Source: Meinhardsimonia xiamenensis (GTDB lineage Bacteria; Pseudomonadota; Alphaproteobacteria; Rhodobacterales; Rhodobacteraceae). From it: 64,000 bases of DNA. Location: assembly GCF_900102905.1 (NCBI RefSeq), contig NZ_FNFV01000002.1, positions 62,001 through 126,000 on the forward strand, given 5' to 3'. Shown one piece after another: positions 9,324 through 17,242 of the stretch (position 1 is the stretch's first letter; each line of letters opens with the position of its first letter). Under the pieces are notes generated by a model. That model worked only from the letters and a program-made list of their open reading frames with translations, had not been told where the DNA came from and ran no database searches. Made by a program: the position numbers and the translations under genes.

Positions 9324-9349
9324 GGACCTTGCGAAGTGACGCGCAATAA
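9324..9349. promoter_or_regulatory. Candidate operator shared with mcd (ethylmalonyl-CoA pathway motif, copy 2)
   Basis: GGACCTT and GCGCAATAA blocks occur 17 bases apart start-to-start, as at 5314-5339. Here TTGCG at 9329-9333 and CGCAA at 9342-9346 make a perfect 5-bp dyad with an 8-base spacer. It lies about 57-82 bases upstream of the mcl1 start and in the mcl1/dgcN divergent region, so it could affect either gene. Confidence 0.45.
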
Positions 9350-9405
9350 TCTAGCGACTCAGCGCGGTGAAAGCGAAACGATCTTGCCAGGAGGCTTGTG
9401 CCCCG

Positions 9406-10380
9406 ATGTCCTTCCGCGTCCAGCCCGCGCCACCCGCCCGCCCCAACCGCTGCCAGCTCTTCGGTCCCGGCTCGCGTCCGGCGATCTTCGAGAAAATGGC
9501 GGCGAGCGCGGCCGATGTCATCAACCTCGACCTGGAGGACAGCGTGGCGCCCGACGACAAGGAGGAGGCAAGGCGCAATGTCATCGCCGCCACCCATGAA
9601 ATCGACTGGGGAAGCAAGCATCTCTCTGTGCGGATCAATGGGCTCGACACGCCCTGGTGGTACCGCGATGTGGTCGAGCTTCTGGAAAACGCCTCCGAGC
9701 GGCTCGATCAGATCATGATCCCCAAGGTGGGCTGCGCGGCGGATGTCTATGCGGTTGATGCGCTCGTCTCGGCGGTGGAGGCGGCGAAGGGCCGGAAAAA
9801 GCGCATCAGCCTCGAGGTCATCATCGAGACGGCCGCGGGCATCACCCATGTCAACCAGATCGCCGCGGCAAGCCCGCGGCTTCAGGCGATGTCGATCGGC
9901 GCGGCCGATTTCGCCGCCTCGATGGGCATGCAGACCACCGGCATCGGCGGCACGCAGGAAGGCTACTACATGCTTGGGCCGAAGGAACAGCGGCCGCGCC
10001 AGCTCGACTATGCCGACCCGTGGCACTGGGCCCAGGCGGCGATCGTCGCCGCGTGCCGCACGCACGGGCTCCTGCCGGTCGATGGCCCGTTCGGCGATTT
10101 CTCCGACACCGAAGGCTTCATCGCCCAGGCGCGTCGCTCGGCCACACTTGGAATGGTGGGCAAATGGGCGATCCACCCCAGCCAGGTGGCATTGGCCAAC
10201 GAGGTCTTCACCCCCTCGGCCGAAGCCGTCGCCGAGGCGCGGGCGATTCTCGCGGCGATGGAGGAAGCCAAGGCCTCGGGGGCGGGGGCGGCCGTCTACA
10301 AGGGCCGGCTTGTCGATCTCGCTTCCATCCGTCAGGCCGAAGTGATCGTGCGTCAGGCGGAGATGATCGGCGCCGGCTGA
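9406..10380 (+). CDS. mcl1: L-malyl-CoA / beta-methylmalyl-CoA lyase
   Basis: This 324-residue protein of the CitE/HpcH lyase superfamily opens with [20 protein letters not shown], as in the Rhodobacter enzyme. The superfamily motifs [14 protein letters not shown] (acidic metal/CoA site) and [11 protein letters not shown] (metal-binding Glu) are present. It reversibly splits beta-methylmalyl-CoA to glyoxylate and propionyl-CoA and malyl-CoA to glyoxylate and acetyl-CoA in the ethylmalonyl-CoA pathway. The ATG at 9406 has CAGGAGG seven bases upstream; an in-frame start 13 codons earlier is rejected. A shared motif (9324-9349) links it to mcd. accA follows in the same direction after 83 bases. 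Confidence 0.92.
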   Translation: MSFRVQPAPPARPNRCQLFGPGSRPAIFEKMAASAADVINLDLEDSVAPDDKEEARRNVIAATHEIDWGSKHLSVRINGLDTPWWYRDVVELLENASERLDQIMIPKVGCAADVYAVDALVSAVEAAKGRKKRISLEVIIETAAGITHVNQIAAASPRLQAMSIGAADFAASMGMQTTGIGGTQEGYYMLGPKEQRPRQLDYADPWHWAQAAIVAACRTHGLLPVDGPFGDFSDTEGFIAQARRSATLGMVGKWAIHPSQVALANEVFTPSAEAVAEARAILAAMEEAKASGAGAAVYKGRLVDLASIRQAEVIVRQAEMIGAG

Positions 10381-10403
10381 GCGGTTGCGCCCGCGCTCGC
10401 GGA

Positions 10404-10432
10404 TTGCATCCTCCCGCCCGTGCCGCCATATA
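10404..10432 (+). promoter_or_regulatory. Candidate accA promoter
   Basis: TTGCAT (10404-10409), a 17-base spacer and CATATA (10427-10432) sit in an otherwise GC-rich gap 32 bases before the accA start. The -10 match is only moderate. Confidence 0.3.
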
Positions 10433-10463
10433 CCGCGCACGAAGCGATGAGGGAGCGCCCGGC

Positions 10464-11423
10464 ATGAACTATCTCGAGTTCGAAAAGCCGCTTGCCGAGA
10501 TCGAGGGCAAGGCCGAGGAGCTGCGGGCGCTCGCACGCGCCAATCCCGAGATGGACGTGGAAAAGGAGGCGCAGGCACTCGACGCCAAGGCGCGGAAGCT
10601 TCTGCGCGAGCTCTATGCCAATCTCGACCCGTGGCAGAAGTGCCAGGTGGCCCGCCACCCTGACCGGCCGCACTGCAAGGATTACATCGAGGCGCTCTTC
10701 ACCGAGTGGACCCCGCTTGCCGGTGACCGCAACTTCGCCGACGACCATGCGGTCATGGGCGGCATGGCGCGTTTCGACGGCCGGCCGGTCATGGTGATCG
10801 GACATGAGAAGGGGCATGACACCAGAACCCGCATCGAGCGCAACTTCGGCATGGCCCGGCCCGAGGGATACCGCAAGGCGATCCGCCTGATGGATCTCGC
10901 CGACCGTTTCGGCCTTCCGGTGATCACGCTCGTGGACACGCCCGGCGCCTATCCCGGCAAGGGGGCGGAGGAGCGCGGCCAGTCCGAGGCGATTGCGCGC
11001 TCGACCGAGAAGTGCCTGCAGATCCGCGTGCCGCTGGTCTCGGTCATCATTGGCGAGGGCGGCTCGGGCGGGGCGGTGGCCTTTGCCACCGGCAACCGCG
11101 TGGCGATGCTCGAGCATTCGATCTATTCGGTGATCTCGCCGGAGGGCTGCGCCTCGATCTTGTGGAAGGATGCCGAACGCATGCGCGAGGCGGCCGCGGC
11201 TCTGCGGCTGACGGCGCAGGATCTCCTTGCACTCGGCGTGATCGACCGGATCATTCCCGAGCCGGTCGGCGGCGCGCAGCGCGACCGCAAGGCGACGATC
11301 GCGGCGGTGGGCGAGGCGATCGGCGAGATGCTCGAGGAGCTTTCGGGCCGCAAGCCCGGCCAGCTCGTTGCCGACCGGCGCCGCAAGTATCTCGACATGG
11401 GGCAGAAGGCGCTCGCCTCCTGA
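10464..11423 (+). CDS. accA: Acetyl-CoA carboxylase carboxyltransferase subunit alpha
   Basis: This 319-residue protein matches AccA over its full length. The N-terminus [20 protein letters not shown] is typical, and the carboxyltransferase core contains [19 protein letters not shown] and the oxyanion-hole region [11 protein letters not shown]. With AccD it transfers the carboxyl group from biotin on AccB to acetyl-CoA, the first step of fatty acid synthesis, in the cytoplasm. The ATG at 10464 follows a GAGGGAG site. It converges on the RraA-like gene across a hairpin. Confidence 0.96.
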   Translation: MNYLEFEKPLAEIEGKAEELRALARANPEMDVEKEAQALDAKARKLLRELYANLDPWQKCQVARHPDRPHCKDYIEALFTEWTPLAGDRNFADDHAVMGGMARFDGRPVMVIGHEKGHDTRTRIERNFGMARPEGYRKAIRLMDLADRFGLPVITLVDTPGAYPGKGAEERGQSEAIARSTEKCLQIRVPLVSVIIGEGGSGGAVAFATGNRVAMLEHSIYSVISPEGCASILWKDAERMREAAAALRLTAQDLLALGVIDRIIPEPVGGAQRDRKATIAAVGEAIGEMLEELSGRKPGQLVADRRRKYLDMGQKALAS

Positions 11424-11426
11424 GGG

Positions 11427-11461
11427 GCCCGCCCCGCCGGATCAACGCGGGCGGAGCGGGC
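11427..11461. terminator. Hairpin between convergent accA and rraA-like genes
   Basis: GCCCGCCCCGCC at 11427-11438 pairs with GGCGGAGCGGGC at 11450-11461, with one mismatch. It starts just after the accA stop. There is no clear T-run, so termination activity is uncertain. Confidence 0.35.
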
Positions 11462-11467
11462 TATGCC

Positions 11468-11494
11468 GTGGTTCGCGGTGGTTCGCGGTGGTTC
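11468..11494. repeat. Short tandem repeat, 10-bp unit, 2.7 copies
   Basis: The unit GTGGTTCGCG occurs at 11468-11477 and 11478-11487, followed by a partial copy GTGGTTC to 11494. The last copy runs into the stop codon of the RraA-like gene on the other strand. Confidence 0.85.
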
Positions 11495-12218
11495 AGCGCC
11501 CGCGCGCCTTGCGCCATTGCTCGAAGGCGGTGCGATGCGCCTCCCTGGTGCAGGGATAGAGGCCGATGATCGAGGCGCCGGCACGCACCTGCTCGATGAC
11601 GAAATCCTCATAGGCGGTCATCTCCACCGCCTCCTCCGCAATCTCGTCGGCCAGATGGGCGGGGATGACGATTACGCTGTCATCGTCGCCGACGATGACG
11701 TCTCCGGGGAAGACGGGCGCGTCGCCGCAGCCGATCGGCCCGTTGATCTCGATGGCCTCGTGCAGGGTCAGGTTGGTCGGGCTCGAGGGGCGCTGATGAT
11801 AGGCCGGAATGTCGAGTTCGCCGATGCGCATGGCATCGCGAAACCCGCCATCGGTGACGATGCCGGCGGCGCCCCGCATCATCAGCCGGCTGACGAGAAT
11901 GTCGCCGGCGCTTGCCGCGCGCGCGTCCTTGCGGCTGTCGATCAGCAGGACATGGCCTGGCGGGCAGGTCTCGATGGCCTTGCGCTGCTTGTGCTCGGGG
12001 TCGCGGAACACGTCGAGCGTGTTGCGGTCCTCACGCGCGGGCATGTAGCGCAAGGTGAAGGCGGGGCCGACCATGTTGCGCCCCTTGGGGGCAACCGGCC
12101 GGACATTCTGGATGACCTGATTGCGCAGGCCGCGCTTGAAGAGCAGCGTGGCAAGGCTTGCCACGGAGACGGTTTCGAGCCGCGCGCGTGTCTCGGCGTT
12201 CAGCGATTGTCCGGTCAT
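11493..12218 (-). CDS. RraA family protein (aldolase / demethylmenaquinone methyltransferase-like fold)
   Basis: This 241-residue protein belongs to the RraA/HMG aldolase family. It has GDILVSRLMMRGAAGIVTDGGFRD, where the GG and RD residues form the metal and anion site of the 4-hydroxy-4-methyl-2-oxoglutarate and oxaloacetate-type lyases. The family includes RNase E inhibitors, but the catalytic RD pair and the operon with a dehydratase and a DHDPS-family lyase suggest a metabolic enzyme. It is the last gene of the TRAP/dehydratase operon, 13 bases after the DHDPS-family gene. A specific substrate cannot be named. Confidence 0.8.
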   Translation of the reverse strand: MTGQSLNAETRARLETVSVASLATLLFKRGLRNQVIQNVRPVAPKGRNMVGPAFTLRYMPAREDRNTLDVFRDPEHKQRKAIETCPPGHVLLIDSRKDARAASAGDILVSRLMMRGAAGIVTDGGFRDAMRIGELDIPAYHQRPSSPTNLTLHEAIEINGPIGCGDAPVFPGDVIVGDDDSVIVIPAHLADEIAEEAVEMTAYEDFVIEQVRAGASIIGLYPCTREAHRTAFEQWRKARGR

Positions 12219-12231
12219 GTGACTTCTCCGA

Positions 12232-13128
12232 TCAGATCAGGCCGTTCGTTTCGAGGAAGTGGCGCAGGCGCGCCATGTCGTCGTCGCCCAGCGGCCAGGT
12301 TGCCGGCGGGCGCGGAGGGCCGCAATCCTCACCCATCAGGGCAAGGGCGGCCTTCACGCCCGAGACATTGGCGCCGCCCTGTTCGCCGGCGCGGATCTCC
12401 TCGAAGGCGGTCATTCCGGCGATGAGGCTGCGTGCGCGGGCAAGGTCGCCCGCCTCGAGGGCGGCGGCGATGGCCACCGAGCGCTCGGGCCAGACGTTGA
12501 TCAGGCCCGAGGTGAAGCCGCGCGCGCCGACGGCGCAGAAGACCGGCGCCCAGGTTTCGGCAAGCCCGCCGACCCAGGCGATGTGGTCGGGCGCCGCGGC
12601 CATGGCGGCGGCAAGGCGCATGGGGTTGGGGGTGGCCCATTTCACGCCGACGACGCCGGGCAGGGCGCAAAGCGCGGCAATCGCGGGGATGCCGATGGCG
12701 TCGTTGCGCAGATAGAGGATCAGCGGGATGCCGGGCGCCGCTTCGGACACGGCGCGCACATAGTCCACGAGCCCCCGTGGCGCGACGAAGGGATCGGGCG
12801 GCTGGTGTACCATCAGCGCTGCCGCGCCCGCCTCGGCCGCGGCCTCGGCAAGACGTCGGGCATCGTGGATGCCGCGCCCCACGCCGGCCACCAGCGGCAC
12901 GCGGCCGCCCACGAGCCCGGCAACGGCACGCAGCATCGCCAGCGCCTCTTCCGTCGTCAGGGCGTAGAACTCGCCGGTGTTGCCATTGACGGTGAGGATG
13001 TGCACGCCCGCGCCGATGGCGCGTTCGACGATCGGCGCAAGCCGGTCGGGCGCGATCCTGTCCTGTTCATCGAAGGGGGTGACGAGAATTCCCGACACCC
13101 CCGAAAGAGCCTCGTCGAGCGCTGTCAT
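12232..13128 (-). CDS. Dihydrodipicolinate synthase family protein (Schiff-base lyase/dehydratase)
   Basis: This 298-residue TIM-barrel protein of the DHDPS/NAL superfamily has a carboxylate-binding GNTGEFYALTTEE motif (positions 47-59), the conserved Tyr in IPLILYLRN, and the Schiff-base Lys in VVGVKWATPN. In this superfamily such genes next to an IlvD/Edd dehydratase often act on 2-keto-3-deoxy sugar acids, for example 2-keto-3-deoxy-arabonate or -glucarate dehydratases. It is placed 3 bases after the dehydratase stop. True DHDPS (DapA) is unlikely given the catabolic operon. Confidence 0.83.
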   Translation of the reverse strand: MTALDEALSGVSGILVTPFDEQDRIAPDRLAPIVERAIGAGVHILTVNGNTGEFYALTTEEALAMLRAVAGLVGGRVPLVAGVGRGIHDARRLAEAAAEAGAAALMVHQPPDPFVAPRGLVDYVRAVSEAAPGIPLILYLRNDAIGIPAIAALCALPGVVGVKWATPNPMRLAAAMAAAPDHIAWVGGLAETWAPVFCAVGARGFTSGLINVWPERSVAIAAALEAGDLARARSLIAGMTAFEEIRAGEQGGANVSGVKAALALMGEDCGPPRPPATWPLGDDDMARLRHFLETNGLI

Positions 13129-13131
13129 GGT

Positions 13132-14874
13132 TCAGTTGATCTCCGGTTCCGGAACGGGCGGGCCGAAGTCCGTCCGCAGAAAGTCGAAGTCGCAGCCCTT
13201 GTCGGCCTGTTCGATGTGGCGCACGTACATCCAGCCGTAGCCGCGCCCGTAGCGCGGGGCGGGGGGCGTCCAGACGGCGCGGCGGGCGGCAAGCTCCTCG
13301 TCGGAAATCCGCAGTTCGAGCCGCCGCGCCGGCACGTCGATTTCGACCACGTCGCCGTTCCTGACCAGCGCGAGCGGCCCGCCGACATAGGCCTCGGGCG
13401 CCACATGCAAAACGCAGGCGCCATAGGAGGTGCCCGACATGCGCGCGTCCGAGATCCGCAGCATGTCCCGGCAGCCCTGCTTCAGAAGCGCCTTCGGCAT
13501 CGGGATCATGCCCCACTCGGGCATTCCCGGCCCGCCCTGTGGCCCGGCGTTGCGCAGGATCAGCACGTGATCGGGGGTCATCGGATAGTCGGGGTCGTCG
13601 ATGATCCGCTTCATCTCGGCATAGCTGTCGGCCACGATGGCGGGGCCGGCATGGCGCAGGAAGCGGCGGTCCATCGCCGCGGGCTTGATCACCGCCCCGT
13701 CAGGAGCGAGGTTGCCGCGCAGCACCGCAAGCGAGCCTTCATGCCATACCGGGTTCGCTAGCCGGCGGATGACATCGGTGTTCCAGTTGCGCGCCGGGGC
13801 GATGTTCTCTCCCAGCATGCGGCCGTTCACGGTAAGTGCCGAGAGGTCGAGCCGCTCGCCCAGCTCCTTCATCAGCGCCGGCAGCCCGCCGGCGTAGAAG
13901 AAGTCCTCCATCAGGTACTCCTTCCCGGAGGGGCGGATATTGGCGATGACGGGCGTCTCGCGACCGATCGCGTCAAGCTCGTCGAGCGTCAGCGCGATGC
14001 CGGCGCGCCGGGCCATGGCGATGAGATGGATCACCGCGTTGGTCGAGCAGCCCGTGGCCATGGCCACCGTCGCGGCGTTGCGGGTGGAGGCGGGCGTCAT
14101 GATGCGATCGGGGGTGAGGTCTTCCCACACCATCTCGACGATGCGGCGACCGCAGGCGGCGGCCATGCGCTTGTGGCCCGAATCCGGCGCCGGGATCGAC
14201 GAGGCCCCCGGCAGCGTCAGCCCCCAGGCCTCGGCGATCGACATCATCGTGGAGGCCGTACCCATGGTCATGCAGGTGCCGTAGCTGCGGGCGATGCCGC
14301 CCTGCAGCCCTTCCCATTCCTCCCTGCCGATCGTGCCGGCGCGGCGTTCGTCCCAGAACTTCCACACATCGGTGCCCGAACCCACCGGACGGCCGCGGAA
14401 ATTGCCGCGCAGCATCGGCCCGGCCGGCAGGAAGATGAAGGGCAGCCCCGCGCTCACCGCGCCCATCACCAGCGCCGGGGTGGACTTGTCGCAGCCCCCC
14501 ATCAGCACGGCGCCGTCGATGGGATGGGCGCGCAGCGTTTCCTCGACCTCGAGCGCCCCCATGTTGCGGTAGAGCATCGAGGTGGGCTTGAGGAACTGCT
14601 CCGAGAAGGAGTGCACCGGCATCTCCACCGGCAAACCGCCGGCCTGCAGCACCCCGCGCTTCACCCACTCGGCGCGGTCACGAAGGTGGTGGTGGCAGGG
14701 CGACAGGTCCGACCAGGTGTTGATGATGGCGATGACGGGCTTGCCCTGCCAGTCCTCTTCGCCCAGTCCCATCTGCATCGCCCTCGAGCGGTGGCCGAAA
14801 CTGCGCAGGTCGTCAGGTGCGAACCAGCGGGCAGAGCGGAGCTCTTCGGGGGTCTTGCGGCGATCGCGTGTCAT
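13132..14874 (-). CDS. IlvD/Edd family dehydratase, probably a sugar-acid (arabinonate-type) dehydratase
   Basis: This 580-residue iron-sulfur dehydratase carries the three cysteine sites of the [2Fe-2S] subgroup, in SPCHHHLRDRAEWV, LMGGCDKSTPALVMG and SYGTCMTMGTASTM. The N-terminus (RSARWFAPDDLRSFGHRSRA) is that of the L-arabinonate/D-xylonate dehydratase branch, not biosynthetic IlvD. It would turn an aldonate into a 2-keto-3-deoxy acid. The ATG at 14874 follows GTGAGG. It lies between a tiny membrane ORF and the DHDPS-family gene, in a TRAP-transporter operon controlled by a divergent GntR regulator, so uptake and catabolism of one acid sugar is the likely function. Confidence 0.87.
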   Translation of the reverse strand: MTRDRRKTPEELRSARWFAPDDLRSFGHRSRAMQMGLGEEDWQGKPVIAIINTWSDLSPCHHHLRDRAEWVKRGVLQAGGLPVEMPVHSFSEQFLKPTSMLYRNMGALEVEETLRAHPIDGAVLMGGCDKSTPALVMGAVSAGLPFIFLPAGPMLRGNFRGRPVGSGTDVWKFWDERRAGTIGREEWEGLQGGIARSYGTCMTMGTASTMMSIAEAWGLTLPGASSIPAPDSGHKRMAAACGRRIVEMVWEDLTPDRIMTPASTRNAATVAMATGCSTNAVIHLIAMARRAGIALTLDELDAIGRETPVIANIRPSGKEYLMEDFFYAGGLPALMKELGERLDLSALTVNGRMLGENIAPARNWNTDVIRRLANPVWHEGSLAVLRGNLAPDGAVIKPAAMDRRFLRHAGPAIVADSYAEMKRIIDDPDYPMTPDHVLILRNAGPQGGPGMPEWGMIPMPKALLKQGCRDMLRISDARMSGTSYGACVLHVAPEAYVGGPLALVRNGDVVEIDVPARRLELRISDEELAARRAVWTPPAPRYGRGYGWMYVRHIEQADKGCDFDFLRTDFGPPVPEPEIN

Positions 14875-14881
14875 GCCGGCC

Positions 14882-15004
14882 TCACGATGCGGGGTTGGCG
14901 AGGCCGAACATCAGCCCCAGGATGAGCGCGGCAAGACCGAGGCCGAGAAGCCAGGGCCAGCGCCCGTAGCCGTCGATGTCGTCGCGCGAGTCGCGTCCGA
15001 TCAT
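14882..15004 (-). CDS. Small single-span membrane protein, 40 residues, in TRAP operon
   Basis: A 40-codon frame starts at ATG 15004 with a GAGGAGA site six bases upstream; the TRAP permease stop overlaps that site. The peptide begins with a charged segment (MIGRDSRDDIDGYGRWPW) and continues with one hydrophobic helix LLGLGLAALILGLMFGLA, ending NPAS. It fills the whole gap between the TRAP permease and the dehydratase with tight spacing on both sides, which argues for a real gene. I do not recognise a named family; it could be an accessory subunit of the TRAP transporter. It is too short for ordinary gene calling. Confidence 0.65.
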   Translation of the reverse strand: MIGRDSRDDIDGYGRWPWLLGLGLAALILGLMFGLANPAS

Positions 15005-15014
15005 GGATGTCTCC

Positions 15015-17090
15015 TCAGTTCAGGATTTCGGGCAGGAACAGGGCGATCTGCGGGAACAGCATCACCAGGACGAGGCCGAGGATCTGCAGGCCGATGAAGG
15101 GAAGGACCGAGATGAATATCTCCTGCAGGCTCACGTCTTCCGGGGCCACCGACTTCAGCCAGAAGCAGGCCGGGCCGAAAGGCGGGCTGAGGAAGTAGAT
15201 CTGGATGTTCATCACGAACAGGATGCCGAACCAGATCTTCGCCTGGTCCTCGGTCAGGCCGAGTTCTGGCGCCAGCGTCATGACCACCGGGGCAAACACC
15301 GGCACGGTGATGAGGACGATGGCGATCCATTCCATGAAGGTGCCGAGCACCATGAGGATCAGCATCATGACCAGCACCGTGCCCATCGCCCCGAGCCCCA
15401 GGTCGAGAAACAGCGAGCGCATGAACTCGCCGCCCCCGACGAGATTGAAGATGCCCACGAAGCTGACTGCGCCGAGCACCAGCCAGATGATCGTTCCCAC
15501 CGTGGCCATGGTGCCCATGAGCGCCGTCGAGATTACCGGCCAGTTGAAGCGATTGCGGATCGCGGCGACCACGAAGGAGCCCACGCAGCCGACCGCCGCC
15601 GCCTCGGTCACGCTGGCGATGCCGGCATAGATCGAGCCCATCACCGCGCCGATCAGCAGGATGCACAGGATGACGGCCGTGATCCGCTCGCGCGAAAGGG
15701 TCTGCTCGCGGCCGGTCATCGCCGCGACTTCGGCGGCGGTGGGGGCCAGCGCGGGGTTCAGGTTGACACGCAGCAGCACGTAGCCGGCATAGAAGGCCGC
15801 CAGCATCAGCCCCGGCAGCGCCCCGGCGATGAACAGGTCGCCGATGCCCACCTCGGCCGACAGGCCGTAAACGATCATGATGATCGAGGGCGGAATCAGC
15901 GTGGCCAGGGCGCCCGAGGCGCAGATGAGCCCGATCGTGAGCCGCCGGTCATAGCCGAGGCGCAGCATCTGCGGCAGGGCGACGAGCCCGAGCATCACGA
16001 TCTCGCCGCCCATCACGCCGGACATGGCCGCGAGGATCACGGCAACGACCGTGGTCTGGACCGCGACACCGCCCCGCAGGTTGCCGGCGAAGATCGACAT
16101 CGCATCGAAGAGATCTTCGGCAATGCCCGCGCGCTCGAGCACCGAGGCCATCAGAACGAAGAAGGGCACGGCAACCAGGCTGTAATGCTCGAGCAGGCCC
16201 GTGGCATTGGAGGAGACCAGGAACAGTCCTCGCGGCCCGAAGAAGCCGATTGCCATGATCACCGAGACGAAGAGCGTCACGATGCCGAGCGGCATGCCGG
16301 TCATCATCAGGGCGACAAGGAGGGCGACCATGATCAGCGAGATGGTGCCAAGGTCCATCTGCCGCAGTTGCAACGCGGGGGACGGGTCGAGCGCCTTGGC
16401 CAGGGCGCTCACGAATCCGGAAAATGCCTCGGCGGGCGCGAGGCCGAGCACATGCGCGGCAAAGCCGGCGGCGAAGTAGAGCACGAAACAGGCGCCGAGC
16501 AGCCTCACGGCCCATCTTGCCGTCGCCCCGGTGACATGGCGGTAGAGGTTCACGGTGAGCTGGGCGAGATAGAGAAGCGCGCCGAGGACGACGAGCGCCT
16601 TCATCATCATCGGCAGCGGCGAGTTGAAGGCCGAGCCGGAGCGCTCGACGCGCATGGCGGCGTCATAGGCGCGAATGGTCGCGTCGCTCAGCAGCATGAA
16701 CAGCGCGAAGATGCCAACCGCCATGGCGAGAAGATCGAGCCACCAGCGCAGCCGTGGCGAGGCGACGGCATGGAAGATTGTGATGGCGATGTGCCGGCGC
16801 TTGAGCGTGATGTAACCCGATGACAGCATCCACGCCGCGGCGCACAGCGTCATGACCGTCTCGAACGCCCACAGCGTCGGGGCGTGAAACAGGTAGCGCG
16901 CGAACACCTCGTAAAGCGTGATCAGCGCGGCGATGAGATAGAATGTGGCAACCCCGATCCCGATCACGTGGCTGAGGTGATCGATGGGCGTGTAGTTCTC
17001 GCGTCGAACGTCCGTATCGCCCAGGATCGGATCCTCGTCCGACAAGCCGATTTCAGCCCGCTCGAGGGCTTTGTCATAGTCACGCGACAT
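15015..17090 (-). CDS. Fused TRAP transporter permease (DctQ-DctM)
   Basis: This 691-residue membrane protein joins both TRAP membrane subunits. Residues about 30-200 form the four-helix small (DctQ) part (LWAFETVMTLCAAAWMLSSGY, KRRHIAI), then a linker helix, then the 12-helix large DctM part with GMPLGIVTLFVSVIMAIGFFG, SGSGALATLIPPS-like ASGALATLIPPSIIMIVYG and a second-repeat FLSPPFGPACFWLK. TRAP systems use the sodium or proton gradient to import carboxylates and sugar acids bound by a periplasmic protein. The ATG at 17090 follows GGGAGGCGAC. The binding protein gene lies upstream, separated by a strong hairpin. Confidence 0.92.
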   Translation of the reverse strand: MSRDYDKALERAEIGLSDEDPILGDTDVRRENYTPIDHLSHVIGIGVATFYLIAALITLYEVFARYLFHAPTLWAFETVMTLCAAAWMLSSGYITLKRRHIAITIFHAVASPRLRWWLDLLAMAVGIFALFMLLSDATIRAYDAAMRVERSGSAFNSPLPMMMKALVVLGALLYLAQLTVNLYRHVTGATARWAVRLLGACFVLYFAAGFAAHVLGLAPAEAFSGFVSALAKALDPSPALQLRQMDLGTISLIMVALLVALMMTGMPLGIVTLFVSVIMAIGFFGPRGLFLVSSNATGLLEHYSLVAVPFFVLMASVLERAGIAEDLFDAMSIFAGNLRGGVAVQTTVVAVILAAMSGVMGGEIVMLGLVALPQMLRLGYDRRLTIGLICASGALATLIPPSIIMIVYGLSAEVGIGDLFIAGALPGLMLAAFYAGYVLLRVNLNPALAPTAAEVAAMTGREQTLSRERITAVILCILLIGAVMGSIYAGIASVTEAAAVGCVGSFVVAAIRNRFNWPVISTALMGTMATVGTIIWLVLGAVSFVGIFNLVGGGEFMRSLFLDLGLGAMGTVLVMMLILMVLGTFMEWIAIVLITVPVFAPVVMTLAPELGLTEDQAKIWFGILFVMNIQIYFLSPPFGPACFWLKSVAPEDVSLQEIFISVLPFIGLQILGLVLVMLFPQIALFLPEILN

Positions 17091-17198
17091 GTCGCCTCCC
17101 GGTGTGTCGTCGGCCGCGGCGCGGCGCCTCGAATGACGGCGCAGGCGAGGGCTCTGGGCTTGGGGGTGCACTGACCCGCGGCGGCGCTCAGGGATCGG

Positions 17199-17221
17199 GG
17201 ACGCCGCCCGAGGCGGCGTCC
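17199..17221. promoter_or_regulatory. Perfect 10-bp stem hairpin between dctP-type and permease genes
   Basis: GGACGCCGCC (17199-17208), loop CGA, GGCGGCGTCC (17212-17221). It lies 22 bases after the binding-protein stop on the - strand and has no T-run, so it is more likely an mRNA-stabilising or attenuating element than a full terminator. Confidence 0.55.
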
Positions 17222-17242
17222 ATCACTGCAGGGCACTCTGGG

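Noticed and set aside
9136-10578. Upstream extension of the dgcN frame across mcl1 and into accA
   Set aside because: The DgcN family starts at the ATG at 9135 with a good ribosome-binding site; the rest is antisense to mcl1.
11468-11494. Short tandem repeat as a possible CRISPR remnant
   Set aside because: Units are contiguous 10-mers without spacers and there are no cas genes.
14976-16823. 615-codon + strand frame opposite the TRAP permease
   Set aside because: The peptide is a low-complexity string of His, Asp, Glu and Arg that mirrors the hydrophobic codons of the permease on the other strand.
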